64,000 bases of DNA from Bog-375 sp049698695 (GCA_049698695.1 JBAVYH010000032.1:29717-93716); one strand, 5' to 3'; positions 51,050-59,684 are shown, counted from the first letter of the stretch. Made by a program: numbers and translations. Notes: a model not told the origin generated them from the sequence alone.

Positions 51050-51600
51050 CGCCCGGCCGGCCCTTCCGCGATTGCGCCGGCCTCCCGCCCCAGCCACAGG
51101 GCGAGCGCGCCGCCTGCCAGAGCGGTGAGCAGGATGGCGCCGGCGGGCGGAGCGCTCAGACGGCCGCCGATCCACAGCGCCACCGCCATCTCCAGCATCG
51201 TCTCCGGAAACACGTCGGCCGCCGCTGCCAGCGCAGTCCGGCCTTGGAGCGGCAGCGCCAGCGTCCGGAAGATGCACCAGTCGGAAGCTCCCGCCATGCG
51301 CGCCGCTTTCACATAGCCGGGATTGAAGGACTCAAAAGCCGCGCGGCACGCCACCAGCGTGTAAGGAATGGCGCGCACCAGGCCCGCCGCCACCGCTAGC
51401 GGCCAGGTGAACGCGGGCGCCGCCAGCGCCGCGATGATCACCGCCGGCACGATCGAGAGAAAGCGCGCCAGCAGCATCACCGCCGGCCAGTTCCGCCGCG
51501 CCAGCCGCCACGCCGGCCACGGCGCCACCACCAGCGCCACAACGCTCACCAGCAGCGCTACGCGCAGGCTGAGCCACAACGGCGACCAATCGGCTGTCAT
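51046..51600 (-). CDS. Short ModB-like ABC transporter permease
   Basis: 184 residues, shorter than the usual ModB of about 220. About five hydrophobic helices are visible (LWLSLRVALLVSVVALVVAPWPAWRLA; FLSIVPAVIIAALAAPAF; LAVAAGLVRAIPYTLVACRAAF; AILLTALAGGALALWLG). The EAA-loop-like segment is VKAARMAGASDWCIFRTLALPLQGR. It starts 13 nt after the tryptophanase stop and its stop overlaps the ATP-binding gene's start, so the three genes read as one unit. Molybdate is the family's usual substrate, but no ModA gene or Mo-enzyme gene is in sight. Confidence 0.75.
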   Translation of the reverse strand: MTADWSPLWLSLRVALLVSVVALVVAPWPAWRLARRNWPAVMLLARFLSIVPAVIIAALAAPAFTWPLAVAAGLVRAIPYTLVACRAAFESFNPGYVKAARMAGASDWCIFRTLALPLQGRTALAAAADVFPETMLEMAVALWIGGRLSAPPAGAILLTALAGGALALWLGREAGAIAEGPAGR

Positions 51601-51613
51601 GCGGGACCTTCAA

Positions 51614-52960
51614 TTATAGCGGCCGGAAGCGGGCGCTGAAGTGGCGCAGAAACGGCGGCTCCTCCACGATCTCCAGACCGCGTATCTCCTGCTTGCGGGC
51701 GTTGACCTCCAGCACCGCCTCCACCACATAGTCGATATGGCTCTGCGTGTAGACGCGGCGCGGAATCGCCAGCCGCAACAGTTCGTGCTGCGCCGCCGCG
51801 CCGAACATCAGCGAGCCGATCTCCACCGACCGTATCCCCGCTTGCCGGTAGAGTTCCACCGCCAGTGCCTGGCCCGGAAACTGGTGCGGCGGGATGTGCG
51901 GCAGCATGCGCGCCGCGTCGATATAGATGGCGTGGCCGCCGGGAGGCTCGACGATCGGCACGCCGCGGTCGGCGATGTGGCGCCCCAGGTAGCCCGTTGA
52001 CGCGATCCGGTAGCGCAGGTAATCGGGATCGAGTATTTCCTCCAGGCCCACCGCGATGGCGTCCAGATCGCGCCCGGCCAGCCCGCCGTAGGTCGGAAAG
52101 CCCTCGGTGAGAATTAAGAGGTTGGTCTCCTGCTGCGCCAGGCGGCTGTCATTGGTGCAGAGAAAGCCGCCGATATTGGCGAACGCGTCTTTCTTGGCCG
52201 AAAACGTGCAGCCGTCGGCCAGCGAAAACATCTTCTGTGCGATTTGCTTTGGCGTCCAATCCCCGTACCCGGCTTCCCGCTCGCGGATGAACCAGGCGTT
52301 CTCGGCGAAGCGGCAGGCGTCGAGATAAAGCGGAATCCCGTGGCGCGATGCCACTTGCTTGACGGCTTCGATATTCGCCATCGAGACCGGCTGGCCGCCG
52401 CCCGAATTGTTGGTGACAGTGAGCATCACCAGCGGAATTTTCTCCGCGCCCTCGCGCGCAATTAGCGTTTCCAGCGCGGCGGCGTCCAGGTTGCCCTTGA
52501 AATCCAGGCGCGCCTGCGTATCGGCCGCCTCGGGAATGGGCAGGTCCACGGCTCGCGCGCCGGTGAATTCGATGTTGGCGCGCGTCGTGTCGAAGTGCGT
52601 GTTGGAGGGCACCACATGTCCCGGCTTGGTCAGCACGGTGAACAGGATGCGCTCCGCCGCGCGGCCCTGGTGCGTTGGAATGATGTGGCGAAAGCCGGTG
52701 AGCGATTCCACCACCCGCCGCAGGCGCAGGAAGCTCTCGCTGCCCGCATAGGATTCGTCGCCGCGCATTACGGCCGCCCATTGTTCGGTCGACATGGCCG
52801 ACGTTCCTGAATCGGTGAGCAGATCGATCAGGATGTGACGCGCGTCGATGAGAAAGAGATTGTATCCGGCCGCTTCCAGGTAGCCTTCGCGCTCTTCCCG
52901 GCTGGTGTAAGTGAGCGGTTCCACGCTCTTGATGCGGAACGGTTCAATGATGGTGCGCAC
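51614..52960 (-). CDS. tnaA: Tryptophanase (beta-eliminating lyase)
   Basis: 448 residues from a GTG at 52960. The PLP fold shows the YNLFLIDARHILIDLLTDSGTSAMS opening, GRAAERILF, TVTNNSGGGQPVSMANI, the LDACRFAENAWF Asp that binds the pyridine nitrogen, and the Schiff-base Lys in FSAKKDAFANIGG (Lys256/257). The C-terminal AGIRSVEIGSLMFG and LRLAIPRRVYTQSHIDYVVEAV follow tryptophanase rather than tyrosine phenol-lyase, which carries a substrate-binding Arg near RSMERG. It would convert L-tryptophan to indole, pyruvate and ammonia. The usual tnaB/tnaC neighbours are absent; a permease and ATPase gene follow instead. Confidence 0.88.
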   Translation of the reverse strand: MRTIIEPFRIKSVEPLTYTSREEREGYLEAAGYNLFLIDARHILIDLLTDSGTSAMSTEQWAAVMRGDESYAGSESFLRLRRVVESLTGFRHIIPTHQGRAAERILFTVLTKPGHVVPSNTHFDTTRANIEFTGARAVDLPIPEAADTQARLDFKGNLDAAALETLIAREGAEKIPLVMLTVTNNSGGGQPVSMANIEAVKQVASRHGIPLYLDACRFAENAWFIREREAGYGDWTPKQIAQKMFSLADGCTFSAKKDAFANIGGFLCTNDSRLAQQETNLLILTEGFPTYGGLAGRDLDAIAVGLEEILDPDYLRYRIASTGYLGRHIADRGVPIVEPPGGHAIYIDAARMLPHIPPHQFPGQALAVELYRQAGIRSVEIGSLMFGAAAQHELLRLAIPRRVYTQSHIDYVVEAVLEVNARKQEIRGLEIVEEPPFLRHFSARFRPL

Positions 52961-53002
52961 GAAGGTATTATTTCACCTGGCGCGGGTTCTTTTTCCTCGC
53001 GG

Positions 53003-54055
53003 CTATGGAATCTCCACCGACCCGCCGGTGGTTTTGGTCGCGTAGTAACCGGCGCGCGCCTGCACCCTCAGCTTGCGCGAATCTTTCACCGTAACTTTCA
53101 ACTTGTGATAGCCGCCGTCCGCCTTCTCCTCCGGCTCAAAGCTGAGCAGGTAGATGCAATCCGGCGTCGCCAGTTGACGCAGGCCCGCATCCGGGGAGTT
53201 TCCCGCCTCTACCACCGTGCCTCCCGTCCCATCCGCGACGAGGTTGAGGTTTTCGGAGTTGACATCGGCCGAGTACGGAATGTCACGAGGGCGCCCGGAC
53301 CAACCGGGCTGCTGCGGTGACGGAGTGCTTCCCATGTCGCCCCTGTTCTCGACGATGTGCAGGGAATCTATGCTCACCTTCGCTTGCACCGCTTCATCGA
53401 TCAGCGCCTCTCTCATCCTCTGCTCATCCCGGTTCACGGGGAAGCCGGCCGAGACGATCACGATGCGCTTGGCTCCGGGCAGGTGGGCCATCCGGCGTAC
53501 CAGCGCCTCCAGCAGGGTAATCTGCAACGGCAGCGTCGGCGTCACCCGGCAGATGCGAATCGGGTTGGGTTCGAGTTTAGAAATCACCTCCTGCAGCTTC
53601 GCGCGGTCGTCCGTGAAATCCATCACCAGCCGGCAGGAGCTGGAAAAGATCGCCGCGCGATCACTGGGCTGGAGGCCGGCAATGTTGTGGAGCGCCGCCT
53701 CGCGCAGCGGAGCGACGGTGCCGAAATCGTGCAGGGAAACATCGTCGAAGAAATAGCCGATAAAATGCTCCGGCGCCACCATCGTCGCCGTGGCTAGCTG
53801 TGAGGCTTCGCTCCGCTCGACCGAAAAGGCCGCGATGCTCTGCGGCTTGCCTCTGTCGAACACCTGGAAGCTGTCGCGGCCGAGATCCGTGACCGTGCGC
53901 CCTTCACGGTCCCGCACCACCACGGGCACCAGCACCAGCTTGGTGCCCGTTTGAAATGACGGCACGCTCGCCTGCGGCGAATCCTGGGACTCAGTTCCTC
54001 GCACCGCCCCAGCGGCCAGTGCCAACAACATAGCCGCTCCGCAACGTTTTTTCAT
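53003..54055 (-). CDS. VWFA-related acidobacterial secreted protein
   Basis: 350 residues with a signal peptide (MKKRCGAAMLLALAAGAVRG). It opens with the pattern SFQTGTKLVLVPVVVRDREGRTVTDLGRDSFQVFDRGKPQSIAAFSVER, followed by a VWA-like fold (HFIGYFFDDVSLHDFG...REAALHNIAGLQPSDRAAIFSSSC...FTDDRAKLQEVISKL, and IVIVSAGFPVNRDEQ). The MIDAS motif is degenerate (FDDVS instead of DxSxS). The end, GYHKLKVTVKDSRKLRVQARAGYYA, is typical of this acidobacterial family (VWFA-related domain). The role is unknown, probably extracytoplasmic binding. It is transcribed alone. Confidence 0.88.
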   Translation of the reverse strand: MKKRCGAAMLLALAAGAVRGTESQDSPQASVPSFQTGTKLVLVPVVVRDREGRTVTDLGRDSFQVFDRGKPQSIAAFSVERSEASQLATATMVAPEHFIGYFFDDVSLHDFGTVAPLREAALHNIAGLQPSDRAAIFSSSCRLVMDFTDDRAKLQEVISKLEPNPIRICRVTPTLPLQITLLEALVRRMAHLPGAKRIVIVSAGFPVNRDEQRMREALIDEAVQAKVSIDSLHIVENRGDMGSTPSPQQPGWSGRPRDIPYSADVNSENLNLVADGTGGTVVEAGNSPDAGLRQLATPDCIYLLSFEPEEKADGGYHKLKVTVKDSRKLRVQARAGYYATKTTGGSVEIP

Positions 54056-54261
54056 CGGAACGGGCCTCCAACTCTCGCGCCAATGCGGGGCCGGCGTTGA
54101 TGATCAGGCCCCCAGAATGATTTTAGAGGCTTCGACATCGGATTCTCCATGGGTAATTTGGGCCATGGGCAATTGAGGCGCGAAACTCCGGCATCGAGCG
54201 GCCCTTCCATTTCGGAGTTGCTTAGCCTTTCCCCGATTTTCGGAAATCGCGGCCCGCCCCC

Positions 54262-55470
54262 TCAATGCCGCGTCTGATGCGCCGCCGCTTCCCAGCGGCC
54301 GGTCAGCAGGTCGACGAAGCTGAGCCAGGCGCTGTCGGGGTGCTCGAGCTGGTGGTAAAGCGCCAGGTAATCGGGGTTCTTCATCCCGATGCCGGCGAAG
54401 GCCAGGAAGTAGATGCCATCGGACCTGAAGCCCGTGATCTGCTCCTTGTCCCATATCCTCCGGTCGGCCAGGTGAGGAACCAGGTACGCGATGACGGCCG
54501 CCAGGGTGGCCCCGCCCTTGCCCTGCGCGTTCCACAGGTCCACGCCCTGCGTCTGCGCGATGCGGCAGATGGTCGCCATCGCTTCGGTGTTGAACGCGGA
54601 ATAGATGAGCGGGTGGCCGCGTTCCTCTTCGCGCACTGTGCTTCCGTTGCTTCCGATCTGCCGCGCGGCGATGGAATCGCGGTAGTGGCTGAACGCCATC
54701 TGCTCGGTGGCTTTGTCGTCCACGAAGGTCGCGATGGCCGCCACTTGCGCCGTCCACCAGGAGGCGCGGTAGTTGCCGCTGTTCTTTTCGTCGCTGCCGG
54801 CCCGGCTGCGCGTCAGCCACCGCAGGTACTCCTCGAACCACTTGTGCGTCGCGGCCGCGTCCTTGGCGTCCCACTGTCCGCTCTGCGCCAGGAACTCCAT
54901 GCCCTGCACGGCGCGAATGAACACCCGGCCGACCAGCGCGCCGCCTCTGGCCTCGTTGAGGCCGCGAATCGCCTCGGAGTATTCGAGATTCGGATTCATG
55001 CGCGTCTTGGGGTTGAGAAACCAGGCATTGATCAGTTGCGCGGCGTGCCGGCCGTAGCGTGGATCGTCCAGAAAGAAGGACGCCGCTCCCAACGTGAAGA
55101 TGGAATCGCAGGTGGCGTCGAGGGCAATTTTGTCGGCTACAGAACGATTTGGGTTGATCTGGCCCTCCCTGTGCACCCAGGGGGCGGCGGGATTCGCCGG
55201 GTCGGGCCACCAAAAGGGAGCTTCACCGTAGAAGTCGTGGGGGTCCAGGTTCGCGTCCACCGGACGGTCCGTAGTAACACTCCAGGGGCCTTCGCGCAGC
55301 CGCTTGTCGGCTTCCGCGCGCAGGCGTTGGACGGCATCGAGTGTCCAGGGTTCCTTGCGGAGAATAGCGCTGTGAATAGGCTCTGCCTCATCCTCGGAAA
55401 GCAGCGTCATCGGGACGCTGGCAGCTTCCAGGCCGCAGCAACACAGGATGAGAAGCCCCGCGATTCTCAT
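54262..55470 (-). CDS. Alginate-lyase-family (PL5-like) secreted protein
   Basis: 402 residues from the ATG at 55470 (MRIAGLLILCCCGLEAASV, a signal peptide). The alginate-lyase alpha/alpha-barrel shows PHDFYGEAPFWWPDPANPAAPWVHREGQINPNR, then FLDDPRYGRHAAQLINAWFLNPKTRMNPNLEYSEAIRGLNEARG, SGNYRASWWTAQVAAIATFVDD and RGHPLIYSAFNTEAMATICRIA. These are the blocks of the family that includes polymannuronate lyases, but related acidobacterial proteins may act on other uronic-acid polymers. TACAAT lies 7 nt before the ATG with no Shine-Dalgarno. It is downstream of and on the same strand as the metallopeptidase set at 55500-56533's left edge. Confidence 0.82.
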   Translation of the reverse strand: MRIAGLLILCCCGLEAASVPMTLLSEDEAEPIHSAILRKEPWTLDAVQRLRAEADKRLREGPWSVTTDRPVDANLDPHDFYGEAPFWWPDPANPAAPWVHREGQINPNRSVADKIALDATCDSIFTLGAASFFLDDPRYGRHAAQLINAWFLNPKTRMNPNLEYSEAIRGLNEARGGALVGRVFIRAVQGMEFLAQSGQWDAKDAAATHKWFEEYLRWLTRSRAGSDEKNSGNYRASWWTAQVAAIATFVDDKATEQMAFSHYRDSIAARQIGSNGSTVREEERGHPLIYSAFNTEAMATICRIAQTQGVDLWNAQGKGGATLAAVIAYLVPHLADRRIWDKEQITGFRSDGIYFLAFAGIGMKNPDYLALYHQLEHPDSAWLSFVDLLTGRWEAAAHQTRH

Positions 55471-55477
55471 TACTGCG

Positions 55478-55483
55478 ATTGTA
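55478..55483 (-). promoter_or_regulatory. TACAAT -10 element, 7 nt before the alginate-lyase start
   Basis: On the minus strand TACAAT is followed by CGCAGTA and then ATG, so transcription would start at or next to the A of the start codon. There is no Shine-Dalgarno. No clear -35 is seen. Confidence 0.45.
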
Positions 55484-55499
55484 GCCGATGGCGCGGTGT

Positions 55500-55880
55500 T
55501 CACCGCGCGCGGCGCTTTCGCTCCGCGGCGCGCACCCGCGCCTCGTCCATGCCGAAGTAGTGTGCGATCTCATGCCACACCGTGTCGGCGACCATTTGCG
55601 CCAGGTGCTCCGGCGAGCGCGCCAGCCGTTCGTGCGGCCCTTGAAAAATGATGATCCGGTCCGGCATGGAGAACGATTCGAAGACGCTGCGGCTGGTCAG
55701 CGGGCGGCCTTCGTAAAACCCGAGCAGCGTGCTCCCGCGCGGCACCCGCCCGCGCGCCAACTGTTCCGCCGTGGGCTCTGCCTCCACCATCAACGCCACG
55801 TTCTGCATCCGTTTGCGAAACCGCGCCGGAATGCGCTTGAACGCCTCAGCCACAAGACCGTCGAAATCGTCCGCGCGCAT
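55500..55880 (-). CDS. Zincin-like metallopeptidase family protein
   Basis: 126 residues. The motif VWHEIAHYFGMDEARVR supplies HExxH and the distal residues of a minimal zincin. The earlier FDGLVAEAFKRIPARFRKRMQNVALMVEAEP and TLLGFYEGRPL...MPDRIIIFQGPHERLA complete the pattern of the small 'metallopeptidase family' (DUF1025-like) proteins. No signal peptide is present, so it is cytoplasmic. It follows the small acidic gene by 15 nt on the same strand and is probably the last gene of a three-gene unit. Confidence 0.85.
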   Translation of the reverse strand: MRADDFDGLVAEAFKRIPARFRKRMQNVALMVEAEPTAEQLARGRVPRGSTLLGFYEGRPLTSRSVFESFSMPDRIIIFQGPHERLARSPEHLAQMVADTVWHEIAHYFGMDEARVRAAERKRRAR

Positions 55881-55895
55881 GGAAATCGAACCGGT

Positions 55896-56081
55896 TCACA
55901 AACCGAACTCGCGAAGCACTTCCTCGTACGGCGTACCCGGCCCTGACTCGCCGCGCGCCGCTTCCACTTCCGCGCGCTCCTCTTCGCTCTCCGGCTCGTC
56001 ATCAAAGGGCGCTAGGGCAATCGAAAGTCTCACCGGATCGGTCGGCGCCGGCATCACGCGCGAGCCACGGTCAGACCTCAT
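55896..56081 (-). CDS. Small acidic protein coupled to a PD-(D/E)XK-like gene
   Basis: 61 residues. The ATG (56081) overlaps the preceding stop. A short N-terminus with a strand-like PVRLSIALAPF is followed by a strongly acidic helix (DDEPESEEERAEVEAARGE) and the tail PYEEVLREFGL. That tail recalls the C-termini of small antitoxin-like proteins, but the match is weak and I cannot place the family. Coupled translation with the upstream gene implies a common task. Confidence 0.6.
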   Translation of the reverse strand: MRSDRGSRVMPAPTDPVRLSIALAPFDDEPESEEERAEVEAARGESGPGTPYEEVLREFGL

Positions 56082-56533
56082 TTTGGCAGGGCCTTCCACG
56101 CGTCCTCAAAGCGCTCAGCACGCCCCCACTGGATCCCGCGAAAGCCGCTGGGCTCGCCACCGCGGCCCTTGGCGTTTCGCGAAGTTCTGGCGTGTTCCAA
56201 ATCGGCGCTGACTTCCTTGTTGACCTGATCCTGCGTGAGGACGAAAAATCGATTCCGTTCACCTTGGGGGACGAACGCCAGCACGTAGAATAGCTTCCCG
56301 CGTTTCTCCTTTGCGTGCACCAGCCAAAAGTTCGGTTTGTATAGTCCTTTCACATCTACATTGAACCGGGTGTCATTGGGGCTGTTGACCATGAGATCTA
56401 TGAGCGGGTGATTTCCCATGGTGAGTGCAACTTCATAGCCACGCTTGCACAACTCGCTCGCGACCGCGAATTGTGCTGCCCACTGGGTTTGATGAGCCGA
56501 GTGTCGCGATTTCTTATCCTGTTCGCCTGCCAT
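56078..56533 (-). CDS. PD-(D/E)XK nuclease-like protein
   Basis: 151 residues. The arrangement WAAQFAVASELCKRGYEVALTMGNHPLIDLMVNS...RFNVDVKGLYKPNFWLV fits the PD-(D/E)XK core: Glu in helix 1, Asp in IDLMV and Lys in VDVKG. The strand FYVLAFVP and QVNKEV follow. Such small proteins bind or cut nucleic acids in restriction, repair or decay contexts, or are inactive relatives. TAGAAT lies 7 nt before the ATG. Its stop overlaps the small acidic gene. The assignment is from motif spacing only. Confidence 0.6.
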   Translation of the reverse strand: MAGEQDKKSRHSAHQTQWAAQFAVASELCKRGYEVALTMGNHPLIDLMVNSPNDTRFNVDVKGLYKPNFWLVHAKEKRGKLFYVLAFVPQGERNRFFVLTQDQVNKEVSADLEHARTSRNAKGRGGEPSGFRGIQWGRAERFEDAWKALPK

Positions 56534-56642
56534 GCCTTCAATTCTACTCGGCGCGTTGGGGTTACGCTCGTATTCACGGTGCTGAAATGGATGCCACGTT
56601 CCTGGGTTGGCTGCGGGTCAAGCTCCGGAGGAGCGAAAGATC

Positions 56643-56788
56643 GTAGCCCACGGCGTAAGCGGTCGGGAAAAGACGGCAGTAGGAATAGCCCCGGAACGGA
56701 GCGAAAGAGCTTTCGTCAGCGCAGTTCCGCCCCGTTCCGGGGCTGGAGGGAACACGACCGTTTCCTCACGGCTCGCGCCGTGGGCTAC
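56643..56788. repeat. Triply nested inverted repeat
   Basis: Three concentric perfect inverted repeats share one centre. The outer arms are GTAGCCCACGGCG (56643-56655) and CGCCGTGGGCTAC (56776-56788). The middle arms are AGCCCCGGAACGG (56687-56699) and CCGTTCCGGGGCT (56732-56744). The inner arms CGAAAG/CTTTCG (56702-56707 and 56710-56715) flank AG. No gene is supported inside it. It lies between the divergent PD-(D/E)XK-like and cmk genes and looks like a dispersed palindromic element or a structured RNA. Confidence 0.7.
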
Positions 56789-56887
56789 TGTCTGACGCCC
56801 TGCCGGGCTGAAGAAACCACCTTGCTTGCTCATAACCTCGGGCCCTGCCCGCGCATGGAACTTGCTCCGCCCTGTTATTCTACTGGT

Positions 56888-57580
56888 TTGGGAAACAGCG
56901 ATTCGCAACGCGTGGTGGTGGCCATCGACGGCCCAGCCGGAGCCGGCAAGAGCACCATCGCCCGGCGCCTGGCAGAGCGGCTGGGTTTCACCTATATCGA
57001 TACCGGCGCCATGTACCGCGCGGTGGCGCTGTGGGCACTCCGCCAGGGCGTCGACTTCGCCGACCACCACCGCATGGAGCAGTTGGCGCTGGCCTCGGAA
57101 ATTGAGCTCGCTCCCGGCCGCATCGTCCTGAATGGCGAAGACGTCACCGAAGCCATCCGCACGCCCGAAGCCTCGAACGGCGCTTCCCGCGTGGCGGTGA
57201 TCCCCGGCGTACGCCGCGCCATGGTGGCCAAGCAGCGCGCCATCGGCGAGAAGGCCAGCGTGGTCATGGAAGGCCGCGACATCGGTACCGTGGTGTTCCC
57301 CAACGCGCAGGTCAAAATATTTCTCGACGCGCAGCCGGGCGAGCGCGTGCGCCGGCGCCTCGCCGAAGTGCGCGCCAAGGGCGAATCCATCGCCGAAGAA
57401 CAATTGGCAGCCCAGATCAGCGAGCGCGACCGGCGCGACAGCACGCGCGCCGATGCGCCCCTGGCGCAGGCGCCGGACGCGGTCTACCTGGATTCAACCC
57501 CGCTCAGCATCGAAGGCGTCGAGGAAGCCATTCTCAAAATCGTTCGGTCGCGCGTGACCAACGGGAAGGAATTCCATTGA
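56888..57580 (+). CDS. cmk: Cytidylate kinase
   Basis: 230 residues if started at the TTG at 56888; a GTG at 56912, directly before VAIDG, or an ATG at 56855 are alternatives, as no Shine-Dalgarno decides. The P-loop is AIDGPAGAGKST, followed by ERLGFTYIDTGAMYRAVALWAL, the CMP-binding insert (VTEAIRTPEASNGASRVAVIPGVRRAMVAKQRAIGEKASVVMEGRDIGTVVFPNAQVKIFLDA) and RDRRDSTRADAPLAQAPDAVYLDST. It phosphorylates CMP and dCMP for nucleotide supply. Its stop overlaps the aspartokinase start, so the two are coupled. Confidence 0.93.
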   Translation: MGNSDSQRVVVAIDGPAGAGKSTIARRLAERLGFTYIDTGAMYRAVALWALRQGVDFADHHRMEQLALASEIELAPGRIVLNGEDVTEAIRTPEASNGASRVAVIPGVRRAMVAKQRAIGEKASVVMEGRDIGTVVFPNAQVKIFLDAQPGERVRRRLAEVRAKGESIAEEQLAAQISERDRRDSTRADAPLAQAPDAVYLDSTPLSIEGVEEAILKIVRSRVTNGKEFH

Positions 57581-59040
57581 CCGGTCTGCTCGTGATGAAA
57601 TTCGGCGGTACCAGCGTCGGCTCGGCCGAGCGCATGCGCGTGGCGGCCGGCCTGGCCGCGGCGGAGCGCGCCCGGCGCCCGGTGGTGGTGGTGATCTCCG
57701 CCATGGCCAAGATCACCGACCTGCTGCTTGGCACCATGCGCTTCGCCGAAGCCGGCGACCGCGCCGGCATGGACGCCAACCTGGCTGCCCTGCGCGCCCG
57801 CCACGAAGAGGCCTGCCGCGAGCTGCTCCCGGAGCCGCGCCGCTCGGCTGCGCTTGAGCAAGTGCACGAGCTGATCGCCGAGTTCGAGCGCATCGTGGGC
57901 GGCATGGCGATGCTCAACGAGCGGCCCCCGCGCTCGGTGGATGAAGCCGTCGCCGTGGGCGAGCGGCTCTCGGCTCTCCTGCTCTCCGAGTACCTGGCGA
58001 GCCAGGGCGTTGCTTCCGCCGCCATCAACGCCTGGGAGGTGGTGGTTACCGACGCCGTGTTCGGCAACGCCAGCCCGCTCATGGAACCCACCCGCGAGAA
58101 AGCGCGCGCCCGCATCCTGCCGGTGGTCGAATCGGGCGCCGTGCCGGTGATCACGGGCTTCAACGGCGCCACCGCCGACGGGCGCCCCACCACGCTGGGC
58201 CGCGGCGGCTCCGATTTTTCGGCGTCGATCCTGGCCGCCGCGCTCGATGCTTCCGAGCTTTGGATCTGGACCGACGTCGACGGCATTATGAGCGCCGACC
58301 CGCGCCTCGTGCCGGACGCTCAGGTGCTCGACGAAGTCACTTACGCCGAGGCCGCCGAATTGGCCTATCGCGGCGCCAAGGTGCTGCACCCGAAAACGCT
58401 GGCCCCGCTGGCGGAGCGGAAGATTCCGGTGTGGAGCAAGAACAGCTTCGCTCCCGAGAAGCCTGGCACTCGAATTGTGCCCTCCGTGCGCGAGGGCACC
58501 GGCGCGCGCGCCGTGGCGTCCATGGCCAACGTGGCGCTGGTGTCGCTCGATCCCGCCAGCCCGGAGCTCAACGGCGTGCTGGTGATGGCGCGCTCGCTCG
58601 ATGCCCTGGCGCGCGCCGATGTCGAGGTGCTGATCGTCTCCAGCTCCAGCTACCGCCAGAATTTCTGCTTCCTGGTTCGCCATGAAGAGCTCGAACGGGC
58701 CGTGCAGGCAATCGAATCCGCCCTGGCGCTGGAACTCGCCCACGGCTACGTCGATCCCATCCGCATCGATCGCAACGTGGGCATGCTGGCCGCGGTGGGC
58801 GAAGGCATGCAGGGCAAACCCGGTCTGGCTGGGCGCATCTTCACCGCCATCTCGCGAGTGCAAGTGAATATCATCGCCATCGCGCAGGGATCGAGCGAGC
58901 TCACGATCGCCGTGGTCGTCCGCCGCGAAGGCCTCGAAAAAGCCGTCGGCGCCGTGCACGCCGAATGCGGCATGGGCTTGCGCCCGCCCGCGCCCGTCTT
59001 CCCCGGCGGCAAAGCGCACGCCACCAAGCGCGAAATGTAA
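57577..59040 (+). CDS. lysC: Aspartokinase
   Basis: 487 residues from a TTG at 57577 that overlaps the cmk stop and follows AAGGA by 5 nt; an ATG six codons on (MKFGGTSVG) is the alternative. The kinase domain opens VMKFGGTSVGSAERM and contains TLGRGGSDFSASILAAALDASELWIWTDVDGIMSADPRLVPDAQVLDEVTYAEAAELAYRGAKVLHPKTL. C-terminal ACT domains follow (VALVSLDPASPELNGVLVMARSLDALARADVEVLIVSSSSYRQNFCFLV; VGMLAAVGEGMQGKPGLAGRIFTAISRVQVNIIAIAQGSSELTIAVVV). It makes aspartyl phosphate for lysine, threonine and methionine synthesis; the ACT domains suggest end-product control. The symbol is family-level. Confidence 0.93.
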   Translation: MTGLLVMKFGGTSVGSAERMRVAAGLAAAERARRPVVVVISAMAKITDLLLGTMRFAEAGDRAGMDANLAALRARHEEACRELLPEPRRSAALEQVHELIAEFERIVGGMAMLNERPPRSVDEAVAVGERLSALLLSEYLASQGVASAAINAWEVVVTDAVFGNASPLMEPTREKARARILPVVESGAVPVITGFNGATADGRPTTLGRGGSDFSASILAAALDASELWIWTDVDGIMSADPRLVPDAQVLDEVTYAEAAELAYRGAKVLHPKTLAPLAERKIPVWSKNSFAPEKPGTRIVPSVREGTGARAVASMANVALVSLDPASPELNGVLVMARSLDALARADVEVLIVSSSSYRQNFCFLVRHEELERAVQAIESALALELAHGYVDPIRIDRNVGMLAAVGEGMQGKPGLAGRIFTAISRVQVNIIAIAQGSSELTIAVVVRREGLEKAVGAVHAECGMGLRPPAPVFPGGKAHATKREM

Positions 59041-59132
59041 CCCAACCCAGGGCCGCTGATCAACGCCGACAAGACTCCTGTTGTTCTTGTCCGTGTTCGC
59101 CTGTGTTCATCGCTGGCCGGTGTGGTGGTGTC

Positions 59133-59567
59133 CTAAAGCTGAGTTGATGGGCGCAGGAAGCCCTCAACTACCCATGCGACGCAGCGGACGGCGGCCCACG
59201 CCAAGCAGAACCCGATCGCGGGGGGCACCACCACCACAAGGTATTCATACCAGCGGGGCGGCGGCTCCGTGCTGAGGGACTCCTTATAAACCTGCGGCCA
59301 CCAGTACGGGGTGGTTGCGGAAAAGCCCGGCGGGGGTTTCGCTGCGCTAAACGATGGAACCGGGGGACCTGTCTCGATAAGAACGATTCTATTGGGGCCA
59401 ACCTGGTCGATTGTGGCGTTTGGATGGGCCGCAAGTTCGCGTTGATAGTACGCAAAGCCACAGCGATGCAGTTCAAGAATATAGAACAAATGCTGCGAGC
59501 GCGGCACACCAGCGAGCGCTCCAAGCACTCCCACGACCAGGGCGAGTCGGCGCACCCCTTCGCTCAT
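59133..59567 (-). CDS. Membrane protein, hypothetical
   Basis: 144 residues from the ATG at 59567 (MSEGVRRLALVVGVLGALAGVP). Two membrane segments are visible: the N-terminal one and YLVVVVPPAIGFCLAWAAVRCVAWVV near the C-terminus. They enclose a central soluble loop (about 30-105) with two Cys and Pro/Trp-rich sequence (TPYWWPQVYKE). The loop is probably on the outer side of the membrane. I do not recognise the family. Confidence 0.65.
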   Translation of the reverse strand: MSEGVRRLALVVGVLGALAGVPRSQHLFYILELHRCGFAYYQRELAAHPNATIDQVGPNRIVLIETGPPVPSFSAAKPPPGFSATTPYWWPQVYKESLSTEPPPRWYEYLVVVVPPAIGFCLAWAAVRCVAWVVEGFLRPSTQL

Positions 59568-59684
59568 GCTTGTCTCCAGAAACCCACCGTCTATCGGCCT
59601 GATCGTACCATAGCGCACACGCAGGAGCGCTCCCTATAACCAGGTGCTATGCTGGCGAAATCCCCGACTGGAGGCGGACTTCGC

